Positions 1 through 8,310 are shown, numbered from the stretch's first letter. The stretch is DNA of 11,099 nucleotides from Deltaproteobacteria bacterium (GCA_026388755.1 JAPLJE010000565.1:1896-12994); one strand, 5' to 3'. A program made the numbers and translations. The notes: generated from the sequence alone by a model not told the origin.

Positions 1-351
1 GCCAGGGATCTGGAAAACCTTCTCAATGCAAGGCGCCACATCCTGGTTCCGCCGGTTTCGTACAGGGAAGTCAACAATTCCCTTTTTGTTTACGGCCTGC
101 CAGATTACACCAGCCGGAACCCCGGAAACGCCTCCGTAAGATCACAGCTACGTCTGGAAATTGAGAAGACCATATCCCGGTTTGAGCCGAGGCTCAAGAA
201 TGTCGCCGTCCATATTGATTCTCGAACTGCAAGCACCAGGGATCTCGGCTTCAGGATCACCGCCGTCATGGTAGTGAATCCCATATCCGAGCCAGTATCC
301 TTTGACACGACTTTTGATTTAAACAGAAGCAAATATTCTATCATAAAGTAG
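1..351 (+). CDS. tssE: TssE, T6SS baseplate subunit (gp25-like), 3' part
   Basis: The frame is open from the first base of the window to TAG at 349-351, giving the C-terminal 116 residues; the start lies upstream. The product shows gp25/TssE hallmarks: an ARDLENLLNARR segment at the beginning, a VNNSLFVYGLPDYTS stretch after it, and the family signature FEPRLKN followed by VAVHI in the second half. TssE is the gp25-like wedge component of the T6SS baseplate in the cytoplasm and works with TssF, TssG, TssK and VgrG to start sheath polymerisation. TssE proteins usually have about 140-170 residues, so only a short N-terminal part is missing. tssF starts 6 bases after the stop, which suggests an operon and probably translational coupling. 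No lesion is visible in this portion. Confidence 0.9.
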   Translation, partial: ARDLENLLNARRHILVPPVSYREVNNSLFVYGLPDYTSRNPGNASVRSQLRLEIEKTISRFEPRLKNVAVHIDSRTASTRDLGFRITAVMVVNPISEPVSFDTTFDLNRSKYSIIK

Positions 352-429
352 ACCTTCATGGATGATGCACTGCTGAACTATTACGAACAGGAATTGAGCT
401 ATGTCCGGCAGATGGGAGCTGAGTTTGCC

Positions 430-432
430 TAG
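430..432 (+). other. In-frame premature TAG in tssF
   Basis: Codon 25 of tssF reads TAG, with conserved TssF sequence in the same frame on both sides (EFA before, KYPKIAGR after). Homologues usually carry a polar or charged residue here, so one substitution from AAG, CAG or GAG would explain it. Confidence 0.85.
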
Positions 433-2030
433 AAATACCCCAAGATTGCCGGGCGCCTGCTCCTTGAACACGATAAATCATCAGACCCTCATACGGAGCG
501 TCTGATTGAAGCCTTTGCCTTCATCAGCGGCCGCATTCATAAAAAAATCGATGACGATTTCCCGGAAATCACGCAATCGTTATTCAATGTCATATACCCC
601 CATTACAACAATCCCATCCCGTCGCTGACCATCGCCAGGTTCGATCCGATGATGCAGAACATCTCCGAAGCCGGCTACCGGATCGATCGGGGAACAAAGC
701 TTTACTCCAAGCCTGTTTATGGCACTCCCTGCCAGTTCACAACCTGCCAGCCCGTTGAAATCTGGCCCGTGGAAGTCACCGCCGCCGGGCTCAGGGACCC
801 GAGGGTGCTGATTAAAGATGCCCAGCAGGCGATTTATATTCAGCTCAAGACCGCCAACAACATCCCTATTTCCAAACTCGCCTGGAAAAGCCTTCGTTTC
901 TATCTGCACGGCCAGCATCAGCAGGTTTTTCATCTTTACGAGCTTCTGTTCAACAATGTTTGCCAGGTCGAATGTGAATCGGCCGGAAATATAGGAAACC
1001 CCCATCGCATTTTGCTGGCGCCCTCCCCTATCGGTCCGGTGGGCTTTGAGGAAGAAGAATCTGCATTGTCTTTTCCAAAGCGGTCTTTCCCCGGCTATCG
1101 GCTGCTGTTCGAATATTTCTGCTTCCCTGAAAAATTTCTTTTTTTCGATCTGCAGGGCCTCGGCAAATTAAAAGATGCTCCAGTCGGTGACACGCTCGAT
1201 ATCTGGATTTATTTAAACCGGACAGCAAAACCCAATCTTGTGGTCAACCGGGATACGTTTTGCCTCAATGCCGCACCGGCCATAAATCTTTTTTCAAAGA
1301 TCGCCGAACCCATCCGTGTGGAACAGCGCCGGACCGAGTACCGTGTAGTGCCTGATATCAGAAGGCAGGAGGTGACAGAGATTTTCACTGTCGATCGGGT
1401 GATGGCGTCAGGGGCCGTTAAAACCGATGAGATTTATGATTATAAACCATTTTACTCCATACGGCATCACCTGAACGAAGCGGAAGCCCAAAGTCGGCAA
1501 GCCTTCTGGAATATTCAGCGGCGCGAGTCCGGGAAAAAAGGAGATAACGGCACCGAGGTTTACCTTTCCTTCACCGATCTGAACTTCAGGCCAACCGACC
1601 CGGGTGTCGAGATTCTGACGCTTCATACCACCTGCACGAACAGGGACTTGCCATCCCGGCTTCCCTTCGGCGCCCCTGAAGGTGATTTTGATCTGGAGAT
1701 TGCCGCCCCGTTGGTAAAAGTTTCCGGCATCATGAAACCGACCCCGACCCGGCGGCCCTCACTGGGCGGATCACTGCACTGGCGCCTCATCTCGCACCTG
1801 TCTCTTAACTATCTATCCATCGTCGAAGGCGGCGAGGAGGCGCTAAGGGAAATTCTCAGTCTCTATGATTTTGACAATTCCCCCGCAACCCGGCAGCAAA
1901 TCAGCGGGATTTCCCGATTGACATCGCGTTATGTCACCAAGAGAATGGGTCAGTCCATCGGCCGGGGAGTTCAGGTGGTTCTCGAATTCAATTCCTTCAG
2001 CCAGATGGTGGCTAAAACCATTCAGAAGAA

Positions 2031-2036
2031 AGAGGT
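2031..2036 (+). promoter_or_regulatory. Ribosome binding site for tssG inside tssF
   Basis: AGAGGT lies 9 bases before the ATG at 2046, within the last codons of tssF. It supports 2046 as the tssG start and hence the 37-base overlap. Confidence 0.6.
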
Positions 2037-2045
2037 GTTGAAAGA

Positions 2046-3086
2046 ATGGGCTCCGAGAAGCGGCAATCGAATTCTCCTATAGAAGAACGCCTGTTTAAGG
2101 AGTTCTATTCCTTTTCCTTCTTCAAGGCGGTGGAGCTTCTTGAAAAGCTTTCTCCAGACAGAAAGCTTTTAGGCCAAACCATGGATTCGCGTCAGGAAGC
2201 AGTGCACTTCTCGGTCAAGCCGGGGTTTGCCTTCCCACCGAGCGATATTGGAGGCTTGTCGCCCGGCGCAGATAGAGGGCCAAGTCAAATGGAAGTCGCC
2301 TTCATGGGCTTGATCGGCCCCTCCGGAGTCCTACCGCACTGGTATACCGAACTGGCTGTTGCCCGAAGACGCGAGAAAGACTACTCCCTGGCCGCCTTTC
2401 TCGACATCTTTCACCATCGGCTTATCTCGCTTTTTTACCTGGCCTGGAAAAAACACCAGTTCCCTGCAACGTATCTTCCGGGTGCCCAGGACAAGCTCTC
2501 CGGTTACCTTCTAAGTCTTACAGGCCTGGGTACCAAGGGCCTTCGTGGTCGCATCGGTTTGCCCGAAGAATCGCTTTCTTTCTACAGCGGGCTTTTGTCG
2601 CGCCAGATACCTTCGGCTGTCGCCATTGAATCGGCCGTGACATATTATTCCGGCACATTGGTTTCAGTTGAACAATTCATCGAGAGAATGATTCCACTGG
2701 CACCCGAAGATCAGACGAGCATCGGCGCAGCAAATGCACAACTCGGAATGGATGCTGTCTGCGGCAGTTTTGTCTGGGAGTGCCGTACAAAATTCCGTGT
2801 CCATCTGGGACCCATGGATCTCACGGCATTCCTTCGCTTTCTGCCCACTGGGGATCTGCTGGCCCCTATTTTTTCGCTGGTGCGCTATATGGTCGGTATT
2901 GAATATGAATTTGATGTCCGTATTTTTTTAAAGCGGGAAGAGGTGCCACCCTGTGTTTTAGGGGCGAAGTCCCCCGTCGCTCCCCTTCTGGGATGGTCGA
3001 CCTGGATTAAAAACCCCGGCTACACACACGAAGAAGATCCGCAGATTACTTTTGAAGAAGAAGGAATAAAAGCGAAAAGCGGATAA
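2046..3086 (+). CDS. tssG: TssG, T6SS baseplate subunit
   Basis: This encodes 346 residues, normal for TssG, with no internal lesion. Family features run in order: FKEFYSFSFFKAVELLEKL near the N terminus, VHFSVKPGFAFPPSDI, FMGLIGPSGVLPHWYTEL, FLDIFHHRLISLFYLAWKK around residues 115-140, LGMDAVCGSFVWE and FRVHLGPMDLTAFLRFLP around residues 230-270, and LLGWSTWIK near the C terminus. TssG binds TssF and holds the baseplate wedge together; it also contacts TssE and TssK. ATG 2046 is chosen because AGAGGT sits 9 bases upstream and the N terminus aligns with the family. The overlap with tssF points to translational coupling, which matters because the tssF TAG would reduce ribosome traffic into this start. 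It is one of only two undamaged complete genes in the window. Confidence 0.92.
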   Translation: MGSEKRQSNSPIEERLFKEFYSFSFFKAVELLEKLSPDRKLLGQTMDSRQEAVHFSVKPGFAFPPSDIGGLSPGADRGPSQMEVAFMGLIGPSGVLPHWYTELAVARRREKDYSLAAFLDIFHHRLISLFYLAWKKHQFPATYLPGAQDKLSGYLLSLTGLGTKGLRGRIGLPEESLSFYSGLLSRQIPSAVAIESAVTYYSGTLVSVEQFIERMIPLAPEDQTSIGAANAQLGMDAVCGSFVWECRTKFRVHLGPMDLTAFLRFLPTGDLLAPIFSLVRYMVGIEYEFDVRIFLKREEVPPCVLGAKSPVAPLLGWSTWIKNPGYTHEEDPQITFEEEGIKAKSG

Positions 3087-3113
3087 GCTTTACAACTTAA
3101 ACAGTTAATAAAC

Positions 3114-3117
3114 GGAG
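3114..3117 (+). promoter_or_regulatory. Ribosome binding site for clpV
   Basis: GGAG lies 8 bases before the ATG at 3126, in the 39-base gap after tssG. It fixes the clpV start. Confidence 0.6.
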
Positions 3118-3125
3118 ATTTTCCC

Positions 3126-3701
3126 ATGGCCATCTCAAATCTCAAGTCCCTGATCGGAAAATTGAACACAGCCTGTCGCAAGAGTCTTGAATCCGCGGCA
3201 GGTCTCTGTCTATCCCACACCCATTACGATGTGGAGCTGGAACATTTTTTTATAAAGCTCCTTGATATTCAGGATACGGATTTTCAGAAAATTTTAAGAT
3301 ACTTTGAAATAAACGAGTCCCATCTAATCGGGGATCTTATGGAAGTTATTGAGAAATTCAAGACAGGCAATGCCCGCACCCCTGCCCTCTCCCCCAGAAT
3401 CCCGCAGATGATTAAAGAGGCATGGCTTGTTGCTTCGGTGGATTTTCAAGTTTCCGCTATCCGCTCCGGCCACATTCTCATGGCGCTTCTTTCCAATTCT
3501 GATACGGCAAGGGGACTTATTTCAAGCTCTTCCCTGTTTAAAAAAATCTCCATGGATACGCTTAAAGACGCCTTTGCCGATTTAACCGCCGGTTCAGCGG
3601 AGGACAGTGAAGTGCAAGAGCAGCGGAGGGGCCCGCTGCCGGATCAGCGCAGGTCAGCCACGGCAAGGGGCAGGCCCTGGCGCAATACACCGTCAATTTG
3701 A
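3126..3701 (+). pseudogene. clpV: ClpV (TssH) N-terminal domain fragment
   Basis: This frame encodes the ClpV N domain: IGKLNTACRKSLESAAGLC, then HTHYDVELEHFFIKLLD, and later IKEAWLVASVDFQVSAIRSGHILMALL split over the second half. The N domain of ClpV binds the exposed N-terminal helix of TssC (VipB) in contracted sheaths, so that the ATPase can disassemble and recycle them. Conserved sequence runs to about residue 165 (LTAGSAEDSEVQEQ). After that the frame reads an arginine-rich, non-family tail and stops with TGA at 3699-3701. The continuation of ClpV is in the -1 frame from about 3632 onward. As written this yields an isolated 191-residue N domain with no ATPase. The start ATG has GGAG 8 bases upstream. 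Confidence 0.88.
3629..3635 (+). other. Frameshift region of clpV, with GGGCCCG heptamer
   Basis: The clpV reading frame must change by -1 somewhere between about 3600 and 3640. The run GGGG at 3628-3631 is a simple candidate for a lost base. In the N-domain frame the codons AGG-GGC-CCG place G-GGC-CCG at 3629-3635, formally an X-XXY-YYZ slippery heptamer. It is GC-rich and not a known efficient bacterial slip site, so a lesion is more likely than programmed frameshifting. Confidence 0.55.
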
Positions 3702-5764
3702 CCGAAAAAGCGAAAAAGGGAGAGATCGATCCGGTTCTCGGGCGCGATTTTGAAATCCGCCAGATGGTGGATATCCTTATCCGCCGCCGCCAGAACAATC
3801 CGATTCTCACCGGTGAGGCAGGGGTTGGGAAGACGGCTGTGGTTGAAGGGTTTGCACTTAGAATTGCCGAAGGAGATGTGCCGCCGCCGCTTCGGGGAGT
3901 CGCCATCCATACCCTCGATCTGGCGCTTTTGCAGGCCGGAGCTGGCATCAAGGGAGAGTTTGAGGAAAGACTCAAGCAGGTCATCAATGAGGTCAAGTCC
4001 TCGCCGGTGCCGATTATTCTGTTCATTGACGAGGCCCACACCTTGATTGGCGCCGGTGGTCCCGCCGGCGCCGGGGATGCGGCCAATCTCCTTAAGCCCG
4101 CTCTGGCCCGTGGGGAATTGCGCACCATTGCAGCCACCACCTGGGCGGAATACAAAAAATACTTCGAAAAGGACGCGGCCCTGGCACGGCGCTTCCAGGT
4201 GGTAAAGGTGGAAGAACCGGATGAAGAAACAGCCATGGTCATGATGCGGGCCATATCCCCCTTTCTTGAGAATCATCACAAAGTCATGATTACCGACGGG
4301 GCGTTGCAGGACTCGGTTCATCTTTCCCATCGCTATATTACAGGAAGGCAATTGCCGGATAAGTCGGTCAGCGTGCTGGATACTGCCTGCGCCAGGATTG
4401 CCATTGGGCTGACCACCAGTCCGCCGGCTGTGGAAGGGGCCACCCGGCAACTGGGGCAAATCGACCGGGAAACCAAGCTTCTGGAAAAAGAGGCCCTGTT
4501 GGGCCAGGATCATTCGGAGCGGATAGAAGCGCTGGCGGTTCAGCGGGTGGAGATCGAAAAACAGCTCGAAGCGTTGGATAAAAAATGGAAGGCGGAAATG
4601 GCGGTTGCCGACCGTATCATCGCCGCACGAAAAGAGATTCTGGAAACTCACCAGAAAGATTCAGCCGATCCGGTTTTGTCTAAAAAACGGGAAGAACTCA
4701 AAGCGGCCGAGGCCGAGCTTCTTGAAGTCCAGGCGAATAATCCCCTTGTTCATATATCCGTTAACTCAGAAACAATATCTGAGGTGATTTCTGGCTGGAC
4801 CGGCATCCCCACCGGCCGGATGCTGCGCGATGAAATCACCACCGTGCTCAATCTCGACAAACTGCTGGCCGAGCGGGTCATCGGCCAGGATCATGGCTTG
4901 CGCGCCATGGCCCAAACCATCCAGACCGCCCATGCCGGTATTGAGGATCCGTCCAAACCCACCGGCGTCTTCATGCTGGTGGGACCCAGCGGTGTCGGAA
5001 AAACAGAAACCGCCCTGGCCCTGGCCGATCTGTTATACGGCGGAGAGGAAAACGTCATTACCATCAATATGTCCGAATACCAGGAGGCTCATACCGTTTC
5101 CAGCCTCAAAGGGTCTCCCCCGGGGTATGTCGGGTACGGGGAAGGCGGCGTGCTCACCGAGGCAGTGCGGCGCAGGCCTTACAGTGTCGTGCTCCTGGAC
5201 GAAGTGGAAAAAGCCCATAACGATGTCATGGAACTCTTTTACCAGGTATTTGACAAGGGGACACTGGAAGACGGCGAAGGCAGACGTATCGATTTCAAGA
5301 ACAATCTGATCATTCTCACCTCCAACCTGGGGACTGATACGATCATGAAGCTTTGCGCCGACGAGGAAACAAAACCGGACCCCGAGGCCCTTGCCGAAAC
5401 CCTGCGTCCTGACCTGCAGAAACATTTCAAACCTGCCTTCCTGGGCCGATTGAAGGTGATTCCCTATTACCCAATATCCGATGAAAACCTTAGGTTTATT
5501 ACAAAGCTCAAACTCAATAAAGTGGTAAAACGGATGCGGGAGAACCGCAATACGGTCCTCACCTACGGGGATGACGTGGTTGAATCCATTTCCCGCCGCT
5601 GCACCGAGGTTGACAGCGGCGCGAGAAACATCGATCACATCATGTCCCATACCCTGATGCCGGAACTTAGCAGAGAGCTGCTGACCCGGATGGCCGCGGG
5701 AGAGCCGATCAGCGAGGTGTCGGTGTCGGTGAATGGGGACGGTTTTGTGTACGACATAAAGTAG
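3698..5764 (+). pseudogene. clpV: ClpV (TssH) AAA+ ATPase domains, frameshifted from the N domain
   Basis: This is the body of ClpV, the hexameric Clp/Hsp100 ATPase that disassembles contracted T6SS sheath. The frame can be read from TTG at 3698, but ClpV-like sequence in it begins upstream (GKGQALAQYTVNLTEKAK, from about 3662). Numbered from the TTG: first nucleotide-binding domain with Walker A GEAGVGKT (39-46), pore loop GAGIKGEFEER (81-91), Walker B ILFIDEAH (107-113) and RTIAATTWAEYKKYF. A charged coiled-coil middle domain covers about 245-345. The second domain has Walker A GPSGVGKTE (429-437), pore loop GYVGYGEGG and Walker B VVLLDEVEKAH (D501, E502). The FLGRLKVIPYYPI segment near the end is typical of ClpV rather than ClpB. 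Joined with the N domain the protein would be about 879 residues, the usual ClpV size, so no large loss is evident beyond the frame change. It ends with TAG at 5762. Confidence 0.92.
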
Positions 5765-5822
5765 CCGCCAAGAAGGTAAGCAAGTTTAATTTATACCTAA
5801 ACCCTGCATTGTTTTTTATCAC

Positions 5823-5830
5823 AAGGAGGT
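5823..5830 (+). promoter_or_regulatory. Consensus Shine-Dalgarno for the CHAP-like gene
   Basis: AAGGAGGT is a full-strength Shine-Dalgarno sequence 5 bases before ATG 5836. It decides this start over the upstream in-frame TTG at 5809 and predicts strong, independent translation. Confidence 0.8.
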
Positions 5831-5835
5831 TCATC

Positions 5836-6426
5836 ATGGCTTTAAAAGATGATAACGATCGGTATTCTCTGCGGAGTGCAATCCAGACATTTCTGGATGA
5901 TAATATCCCAAAAACAGGTCTGGTTTCCGGCGGTAAAAGTGGTAAGTATTATGAGATTACTTCGAAGACTGATGATCAGATACAACAATCAAGGAATAAA
6001 GTTCCACCTGATACATGGTCGAGCTGTAATGACTTCACCCGCTGGGTTTCGGGAAAAATCGGCGCGCCGGGGCAAGTCCTGTCCGGACTCAACCTCAGTC
6101 TGGCCAATAATTATCCGGGTAGAGATGGCAGCTGGATCGATGCCAATGACCCGGACAACTGGGATCTGCGTCCTCAGCCTGGCGATTTTTTTTCGATGAA
6201 TCGGTCTGGACAGAAGTGGGGACATGTGGGAATTGTCTATGATTTCGACAATTATGCGCAAACATGGAGAGTGGTACATGGCGGACAAGGAAAAGGCGGA
6301 TCTAAAAGCGACTATATCCTATGGAATGAACCTAATAGACCCTTTCCTTGGGCTGAAGTAAATGGCTGGGTTGACATCGTTTTATTCACATACGGTCAAG
6401 AAACAGTTGACGATCCGGGATTTTAA
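5836..6426 (+). CDS. CHAP/NlpC-P60-like cysteine peptidase or amidase, putative T6SS effector
   Basis: The 196-residue product is intact. It shows the layout of papain-like cell-wall hydrolases: SSCNDFTRWV with a candidate catalytic Cys64 at the start of a helix, the PGD motif in DLRPQPGDFFSM (113-121) seen before the catalytic strand in CHAP/NlpC families, WGHVGIVYDF with candidate catalytic His130, and VVHGG with His148. There is no signal peptide or membrane segment. A cytosolic protein of this kind beside clpV and upstream of vgrG is best read as an effector that cleaves peptidoglycan peptides after injection into a neighbour's periplasm. That role is inferred from fold motifs and context, not from a recognised Tae family. 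I see no adjacent small secreted immunity protein. The start is set by a perfect Shine-Dalgarno sequence. The 71-base gap after clpV and 73-base gap after this gene suggest it may be a separately acquired cargo gene. Confidence 0.7.
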   Translation: MALKDDNDRYSLRSAIQTFLDDNIPKTGLVSGGKSGKYYEITSKTDDQIQQSRNKVPPDTWSSCNDFTRWVSGKIGAPGQVLSGLNLSLANNYPGRDGSWIDANDPDNWDLRPQPGDFFSMNRSGQKWGHVGIVYDFDNYAQTWRVVHGGQGKGGSKSDYILWNEPNRPFPWAEVNGWVDIVLFTYGQETVDDPGF

Positions 6427-6499
6427 GGAAAATATTATTGTAGCGTAGAGGATAGATAAGTTCAGGCACGAACTCTGCCTCCAACTATACATATATGCG

Positions 6500-7393
6500 A
6501 TGATTACAGAAAAAATCACAGAAAAAATGCCCCAAGTGACCCTTGAAATCGACGAGGCATTACACCTGGCCTTGAAACTCCACAAGGGAAATTCTTTGGC
6601 CGAAGCGGAGCGTCTCTATGGGTGTATCCTCCAATCCGCGCCGGACAATTTGAACGCCCTTCACTTTCTGAGCCTTCTCTGCCATCAGCAGAACCGGCAT
6701 GATGAAGCGGCCGCGCTGATCGAGCGCATCATTTGCCTTGCGCCCGATAATGCGGACGCTCACAACAATCTGGGAAATGTGCTGGAGGGACAGGGAAAAG
6801 CCATGGAGGCGGAAGCCTGTTATCGGAAGGCCATCGCTCTTTATCCTGGCCACGGCCCGGCCCACAACAATCTAGGCGTCGTGCTCTTAGCCCGAAACCA
6901 GGCGGGTGAAGCAATTGAAGCCTATCGCCGCGCAACGGAGCTGGCGCCGAATTCAGCCGAATTCCGTTACAACATGGGCAACGCCCTTCGAAAATCAGGA
7001 GATTTGAACGCTGCCATCAGCGCCTACCGGGAAGCCATCACCTTGGCGTCCGACTATGCCGTTGCATGGCAGGGCCTCGCTCGGACCTGTCTTCTGGCAA
7101 ACCGTCGTGAAGAGGCTGCGGACGTGTCGTCGAACAGGTGTTTGATGATTTGGCGGACAGCTTCGACACCCATCTGGTGGAGCATCTCGGCTATCGCACC
7201 CCCACTCTCCTTGTCGAAGCCCTTGCCACCGCACTTCCAGCACCAACCGCAACGCTTGATATTCTGGATGCCGGTTGCGGAACCGGTCTATGCGCCCCGC
7301 TTCTTCGGCCCTATGCCCGCTATCTTGCCGGAGTCGATCTCTCTGCGGGCATGCTGGCGAAGGCAACGGGACGAAAGGTGTACGACGATCTGA
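6500..7393 (+). pseudogene. TPR domain part of a broken TPR-methyltransferase
   Basis: About the first 209 residues form tandem tetratricopeptide repeats of 34 residues, at roughly 17-50, 51-84, 85-118, 119-152 and 153-186, with a sixth begun at 187. Repeat signatures include HNNLGNVLEGQGKAMEAEACY, split by the next repeat, and HNNLGVVLLARNQAGEAIEAY-type helices, with RYNMGNALRKSGDLNAAI later. TPR arrays bind proteins. Homologous proteins carry a C-terminal SAM methyltransferase, which is found here in the -1 frame from about 7129. The tail after about 7126 in this frame (to 7393) is therefore not native. A segment of about 30 residues that usually joins the TPR array to the methyltransferase in such fusions also seems absent. 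No good Shine-Dalgarno precedes ATG 6500; the in-frame ATG 6527 is an alternative start. Confidence 0.75.
7121..7137 (+). other. Frameshift and deletion junction between TPR and methyltransferase
   Basis: The TPR frame ends with EEAADV at about 7126. The methyltransferase frame begins VVEQVFDDLADSFD from about 7126-7138, one frame back. TPR-methyltransferase fusions usually have about 30 residues between these points, so a loss of about 3n+1 bases is inferred, with n near 30. Confidence 0.55.
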
Positions 7394-7740
7394 TTCAGGC
7401 CGAGTTGACGGATTTTCTGGATCAACAATCAGATGCCTTCGATATCATCGCCTCGGCCGACACCCTGTGCTACTTCGGCGCCCTGGAGCCGGTTTTCAAG
7501 GCCGCTGCCTGTGCCCTAAAATCCGATGGCTTCCTGGCCTTCACCCTGGAGGATGCGGAAGATGAAACGAAAAGCTTCCAGTTAAACCCCCACGGCAGGT
7601 ATGCCCACTCCAGATCCTATGTCAGGGGCATTCTTGAAACAGCCGGACTTGGCATTCATTCCATCTCATCAGCAATCCTGCGCAAGGAGAACGGTTTGCC
7701 AGTGTCCGGGCAGATAGTGATAGCCCGGAAAAGGAGATAA
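7138..7740 (+). pseudogene. Class I SAM-dependent methyltransferase domain (C-terminal half of TPR fusion)
   Basis: This is a Rossmann-type methyltransferase domain. It starts with FDDLADSFDTHLVEHLGYRTP, typical of the methyltransferase half of TPR fusions. SAM motif I is LDILDAGCGTG (about residues 40-50 from the GTG at 7138), followed by the acidic residue of motif II in AGVDLSAGML, and motif IV-like DIIASADTLCYFG. The end contains HGRYAHSRSYV and LPVSGQIVIARKRR, also seen in this family. The substrate is unknown; attached TPRs suggest a protein substrate or partner. The domain itself looks complete, but it is out of frame with the TPR part, and the GTG at 7138 is not preceded by a ribosome binding site, so it may not be expressed. 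The stop TAA at 7738 overlaps the Shine-Dalgarno region of the next gene, which implies cotranscription. Confidence 0.78.
7731..7737 (+). promoter_or_regulatory. Ribosome binding site for the sheath-fusion gene
   Basis: AAGGAGA lies 6 bases before ATG 7744, inside the last codons of the methyltransferase frame. It supports this start and coupling of the two genes. Confidence 0.7.
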
Positions 7741-7743
7741 ACG

Positions 7744-8223
7744 ATGCCAGAGCCTATCACATTCGGCGAAATTGAGTTTAAACTGGTCGCCGATATGGAA
7801 AACCCTGCTGGCGCGCCGGATTCGGAAGAGCCTTTTCGTATCCTCATCATGGGGGATTTCAGCGGCCGGACGAATTGCGGCGTTTCCCCATCGGGCACCG
7901 CATGGGCGAATCAACGGCCGATCCGAATAAACCGGGATAATTTTGATGCGATGATGGCAAAACTCGGGATTGGGTTAAAACTGCCCATGCCGGAAAAAAC
8001 CGTACCCTTCATCAATATTCGATTTTCAGAACTGGAGGATTTTCATCCGGATCGTCTTTATGAGCGCCTTGGGGTGTTCCAGGCCTTAAGGGACACCCGA
8101 AAGAGCCTCGAGAATCCTGTCACATTCACTGCCGTTGCCGGTGCTCTAAAAGGGGCACGGCCTTACGCTGAAGCACCGGCAACCGGGCCCGTTTCCGGCG
8201 ATCTACTGGATCAAATCATCTAG
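7744..8223 (+). pseudogene. TssB-like N-terminal half of a fused T6SS sheath protein
   Basis: The first 159 codons resemble TssB (VipA/ImpB): FRILIMGDFSGRT (residues 31-43), the RPIRINRDNFDAMMAKLG segment (58-75), and FSELEDFHPDRLYERL (94-109), the family's Phe-x-x-x-Glu-Asp-Phe-x-Pro-Asp motif. Codon 160 is TAG at 8221. The same frame continues without another stop into LLDQII-x-HPPVEQ and then a TssC-like region, so I read this as one gene with a premature stop rather than a short tssB. TssB forms the small subunit of the contractile sheath. In this type of protein TssB-like and TssC-like parts are in one chain, which sets it apart from the usual two-gene sheath. Its exact role is not known to me. 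The start has a good Shine-Dalgarno sequence. Confidence 0.75.
8221..8223 (+). other. In-frame TAG between TssB-like and TssC-like parts
   Basis: TAG follows SGDLLDQII and is followed in frame by HPPVEQREAD and then TssC-like sequence. CAG to TAG is the simplest origin. No ribosome binding site precedes the next in-frame ATG at 8311, which argues against two separate genes. Confidence 0.7.
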
Positions 8224-8310
8224 CACCCGCCGGTCGAGCAGAGAGAGGCCGATTCCAACACCCCCCCGTCTGAATGGCAGTCATTTCTGCAGGACATTGT
8301 CAGGCCGTAT

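Larger units (their letters stand above)
358..2082 (+). pseudogene. tssF: TssF baseplate subunit, interrupted by TAG and an internal deletion
   Basis: TssF is the large T6SS baseplate wedge protein that pairs with TssG. The ATG at 358 opens MDDALLNYYEQELSYVRQ, the typical TssF N terminus. The frame meets TAG at 430-432 (codon 25) inside the conserved FA-x-KYPKIAGRLL motif, then continues in phase with DPHTERLIEAFAFISGRI and DDDFPEIT. The largest open part begins at ATG 649, but this is internal to conserved sequence and is not a credible native start. Near the 3' end, RGVQVVLEF is followed directly by NSFSQMVAKT and EWAPRSGNRILL. TssF proteins normally have about 30 residues there (a DE..F.G....LFA.VLERFL..Y-type stretch), so an in-frame deletion is inferred at about 1984-1992. 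Total length is about 573 codons, against the roughly 600 usual for the family. There is no clear Shine-Dalgarno sequence; it probably depends on coupling to tssE. It overlaps tssG by 37 bases. Confidence 0.88.

Noticed and set aside
649..2082. ATG 649 as a genuine start of a shorter tssF.
   Set aside because: Conserved TssF sequence extends upstream to ATG 358 in the same frame, and no ribosome site precedes 649.
5809..5835. TTG 5809 as start of the CHAP-like gene.
   Set aside because: A consensus Shine-Dalgarno at 5823-5830 is placed for ATG 5836, and the extra residues would translate the ribosome site itself.
6463..6479. Small inverted repeat AGGCA/TGCCT in the gap before the TPR gene as a terminator.
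   Set aside because: The stem is only 5 bp with a 7-base loop and no following T run.
430..8223. Pyrrolysine or amber readthrough at the two in-frame TAG codons (430 and 8221).
   Set aside because: TAG is also the normal stop of tssE, tssF and clpV here, vgrG has a TAA lesion, and the host genes are not known pyrrolysine proteins. Simple stop mutations fit better.
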